This document shows, in pieces, positions 13,065 to 15,205 of a DNA stretch of 15,205 nucleotides. Position 1 is the first letter of the stretch. Each line of letters starts with the position of its first letter. The position numbers and the translations under genes were made by a program. The stretch spans positions 1 to 15,205 of the forward strand of contig RFQF01000025.1 in NCBI GenBank assembly GCA_009925805.1, in the 5' to 3' direction. Source of the DNA: Flavobacteriia bacterium. GTDB lineage: Bacteria > Bacteroidota > Bacteroidia > Flavobacteriales_D > Crocinitomicaceae. The notes under the pieces are model-generated. The model searched no databases and was not told the DNA's origin. It saw only the letters and a program-made list of their open reading frames with translations.

Positions 13065-15205
13065 ATGGTTGACCTTTCCCAAGAGTCCTATGACTTTAAT
13101 CAATTTCGAGATGAGGTATTAGCAGACTTCAAACTTGCTTGTTTATCGCGAGAGGCATCGTTGCTTGGGCGCAAGGAAGTACTTACTGGAAAAGCCAAGT
13201 TTGGTATTTTTGGGGACGGCAAGGAATTAGCGCAAATTGCCTTGGCCAAATACTTTCAGAACGGGGATTTCAGGTCGGGGTATTACCGGGACCAAACCTG
13301 GATGATGGCCATCGGCGAATTGACCTTGGAGGCTTACTTTGCCGGTTTGTACGCCCACACCAACGTTGAAATCGAGCCTCAATCTGCCGGACGACAAATG
13401 GGAGGTCATTTTGCTACACGCAATTTGGATGCGCAAGGAAACTGGAAAAACCTCACCCAACAGAAAAACAGTTCGGCCGATATTTCGCCCACCGCAGGTC
13501 AAATGCCACGACTGCTCGGATTGGCCTTAGCCTCCAAAATATACCGCAACAATGCGGATTTGCACACGGAGGAATTTCAAGCATTTTCGATACAAGGGAA
13601 CGAAGTGGCTTTTGGCTCCATTGGCGATGCGTCGACTTCAGAAGGGCCTTTTTGGGAAACGATGAATGCTGCAGGCGTGCTCCAAGTGCCTATGGTGATG
13701 TCCGTATGGGACGATGGTTATGGCATTTCCGTGTCCCGCGAGCTTCAAACCACCAAAAATAGCATTTCCGAAGCCTTAGCAGGCTTTCAACGCACCCAAG
13801 AACAGCCTGGATTTGAAATTTTCACCACACGCGGCTGGGACTACCCTCACCTATGCAAGACCTACGAACAAGCGGTGGCATTGGCACGTACGGAACATGT
13901 ACCCGTGTTGGTGCACGTGCAGGAGGTGAATCAACCCCAAGGCCACTCCACCTCGGGATCGCATGAAAGGTATAAGGACGCCGAGCGCTTGGAATGGGAG
14001 AAAACCCAAGACTGTATTGTCAAATTCAAGGAATGGATTCTGAATTTCGATGGAGGACCTGAACCCCTTGCCACCCCTGAAGCCCTTGAGCTAATTGCCG
14101 AACAAGCAAAAGAAGAAGTTAAAACCTCCAAAAACACGGCGTGGAGTTTATATACCGAAGACATCAAACAGGATAGCGTATCCTTAGAAGGAATTTTAAG
14201 CGGCTTGATTCAGGAAGGTACCTTGAGCAACCAGTTTCAAGCGGAGTTAACTGCGTTGATGAACAACCGCGAACCGCAGCGAAAAGAGGTATTTTCATTG
14301 GCGCGTCGTGCCCTTCGAAGCCTGCATGGATCAGAATCCACCAACAAAGCAGTACTTCGCCAATGGTTGGAACGAAAAAAGGAAGAAAGCCACGACCGCT
14401 ACGCTTCGCATTTATACAGTGCCTCGGAGCAACGCATTGATAATATTACTGCAGTCGCCGCCACCTACGACCACGATGCACCGATGGAAGACGGGCGAAT
14501 TATCTTGCGAGAAAACTACCGAAAGCTGTTAGAAAAATACCCGAACTTACTGATTTTTGGGGAAGATGCCGGAAAAATTGGCGGGGTAAACCAATCGTTG
14601 GAAGGCATGCAAGAAGCGTTTGGGGCGCACCGGGTTTTCGATACAGGAATCCGTGAATGCACCATCGTGGGGCAAGGCATCGGGATGGCGATGCGTGGGC
14701 TGCGTCCGATTGCTGAGATACAGTACTTGGATTATTTGCTTTATGCGATTCAAATTTTATCCGACGACTTAGCTACAGTTCAATATCGCACGAAAGGGGG
14801 ACAAAAAGCGCCCCTCATTATCAGCACCCGAGGACATCGTTTGGAGGGTATTTGGCACAGCGGATCCCCGATGGGAATGATCATCAACGCGGTGCGGGGC
14901 ATCCATGTGTGTGTACCGCGAAACATGACCCAAGCGGCCGGTTTTTACAATACTTTGATGGCGTCGGATGAACCTGCATTGGTGATTGAACCCTTGAACG
15001 GTTACCGAACCAAGGAAAGAATGCCCAACAATTTGGGCGAGTATCGTTTAGCCTTAGGAAAAATAGATGTATTGGCTGAAGGCAAGGACCTCACTTTGGT
15101 ATCCTATGGTTCCACCTTGAATCTTTGCCTGCAAGCGCTTCCTGCGCTGGAGGAATTGGGGATATCCGTTGAGCTGATCGATGTGCAAACCCTGCTGCCG
15201 TTTGA
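13065..15205 (+). CDS. Fused alpha/beta E1 component of a 2-oxoacid dehydrogenase complex (thiamine diphosphate), 3'-truncated
   Basis: The frame from ATG 13065 is open for 713 codons and runs off the window edge. Residues 40-310 are an E1-alpha domain: SGYYRDQ (71-77), SAGRQMGGHFATR (107-119), the diphosphate/metal motif starting GDAS (187-190) and closing WDDGYGIS (215-222), and a GHSTSGSHERYKD loop (293-305). Residues 475-713 are an E1-beta domain: FGEDAGKIGGV (498-508), RVFDTGIRECTIVGQGIGMA (523-542) with likely catalytic Glu531, GLRPIAEIQY (545-554) and HSGSP (598-602); the C-terminal transketolase-like part is just beginning. A helical linker joins them. Such enzymes decarboxylate pyruvate or branched-chain 2-oxoacids and pass the acyl group to an E2 lipoyl protein. 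The sequence resembles branched-chain E1 in its alpha half, but substrate choice is not certain. The ThDP motif is altered (GDA for GDG, DD for NN). cutC is divergent; no E2 or E3 gene is in the window. Confidence 0.93.
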   Translation, partial: MVDLSQESYDFNQFRDEVLADFKLACLSREASLLGRKEVLTGKAKFGIFGDGKELAQIALAKYFQNGDFRSGYYRDQTWMMAIGELTLEAYFAGLYAHTNVEIEPQSAGRQMGGHFATRNLDAQGNWKNLTQQKNSSADISPTAGQMPRLLGLALASKIYRNNADLHTEEFQAFSIQGNEVAFGSIGDASTSEGPFWETMNAAGVLQVPMVMSVWDDGYGISVSRELQTTKNSISEALAGFQRTQEQPGFEIFTTRGWDYPHLCKTYEQAVALARTEHVPVLVHVQEVNQPQGHSTSGSHERYKDAERLEWEKTQDCIVKFKEWILNFDGGPEPLATPEALELIAEQAKEEVKTSKNTAWSLYTEDIKQDSVSLEGILSGLIQEGTLSNQFQAELTALMNNREPQRKEVFSLARRALRSLHGSESTNKAVLRQWLERKKEESHDRYASHLYSASEQRIDNITAVAATYDHDAPMEDGRIILRENYRKLLEKYPNLLIFGEDAGKIGGVNQSLEGMQEAFGAHRVFDTGIRECTIVGQGIGMAMRGLRPIAEIQYLDYLLYAIQILSDDLATVQYRTKGGQKAPLIISTRGHRLEGIWHSGSPMGMIINAVRGIHVCVPRNMTQAAGFYNTLMASDEPALVIEPLNGYRTKERMPNNLGEYRLALGKIDVLAEGKDLTLVSYGSTLNLCLQALPALEELGISVELIDVQTLLPF

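Noticed and set aside
1..15205. Search for CRISPR arrays, tRNA genes, insertion sequences, prophage or toxin-antitoxin genes
   Set aside because: No gap is longer than about 105 bp, no short direct repeats with spacers were seen, and none of the genes belongs to a mobile or defence family.

Overview
This is a gene-dense stretch of a Bacteroidota chromosome, most likely Flavobacteriia or a near relative. Four things point there. A secreted protein ends in a gliding-motility/type IX secretion (T9SS) C-terminal domain. Promoter-like boxes fit the Bacteroidota TAnnTTTG pattern. Starts lack obvious Shine-Dalgarno sequences. The DnaJ has a reduced zinc finger that I recall from flavobacterial DnaJs. 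The taxon is inferred; there is no rRNA or marker tree here.

Layout. (1) 1-2026, plus strand: the 3' end of a large cysteine-containing repeat protein sent out by T9SS. (2) 4254-2023, minus strand: an envelope-related operon of an NlpC/P60 peptidase, a YhhQ-type queuosine-precursor transporter and a lipoprotein MsrB-MsrA fusion, all overlapping. (3) 4298-4648, plus: a small MerR-family regulator divergent from that operon. (4) 6766-4626, minus: an MscS channel, a hotdog thioesterase and a DUF1295 membrane protein. (5) 6812-7402, plus: an AlkB-like dioxygenase. (6) 12176-7403, minus: a grpE-dnaJ-CPBP protease-ABC ATPase-ABC permease operon with a recognisable promoter ahead of grpE. (7) 12981-12280, minus: cutC. 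(8) 13065 to the window edge, plus: a 713-codon open end of a fused alpha/beta E1 subunit of a 2-oxoacid dehydrogenase.

The genes form three minus-strand operons broken by single plus-strand genes. Same-strand neighbours overlap or sit within 10 bp. All three convergent junctions have no spacer at all (overlaps of 4 and 23 bp, and one exact abutment), and the divergent spacers are only 43, 45 and 83 bp. No gap exceeds about 105 bp. I see no tRNA, rRNA, CRISPR array, insertion sequence, attachment site or phage gene.

Functionally this is mostly housekeeping: protein quality control (GrpE, DnaJ, MsrBA, CPBP protease), envelope maintenance (NlpC/P60, MscS, ABC export), nucleic-acid repair and modification (AlkB, queuosine precursor uptake) and central metabolism (E1). 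I found no convincing undescribed multi-gene system. The most notable points are the altered thiamine-diphosphate motif of the fused E1, the half zinc finger of DnaJ, the CPBP protease and ABC exporter tied translationally to grpE-dnaJ, the secreted lipoprotein MsrBA, and the compressed gene junctions.
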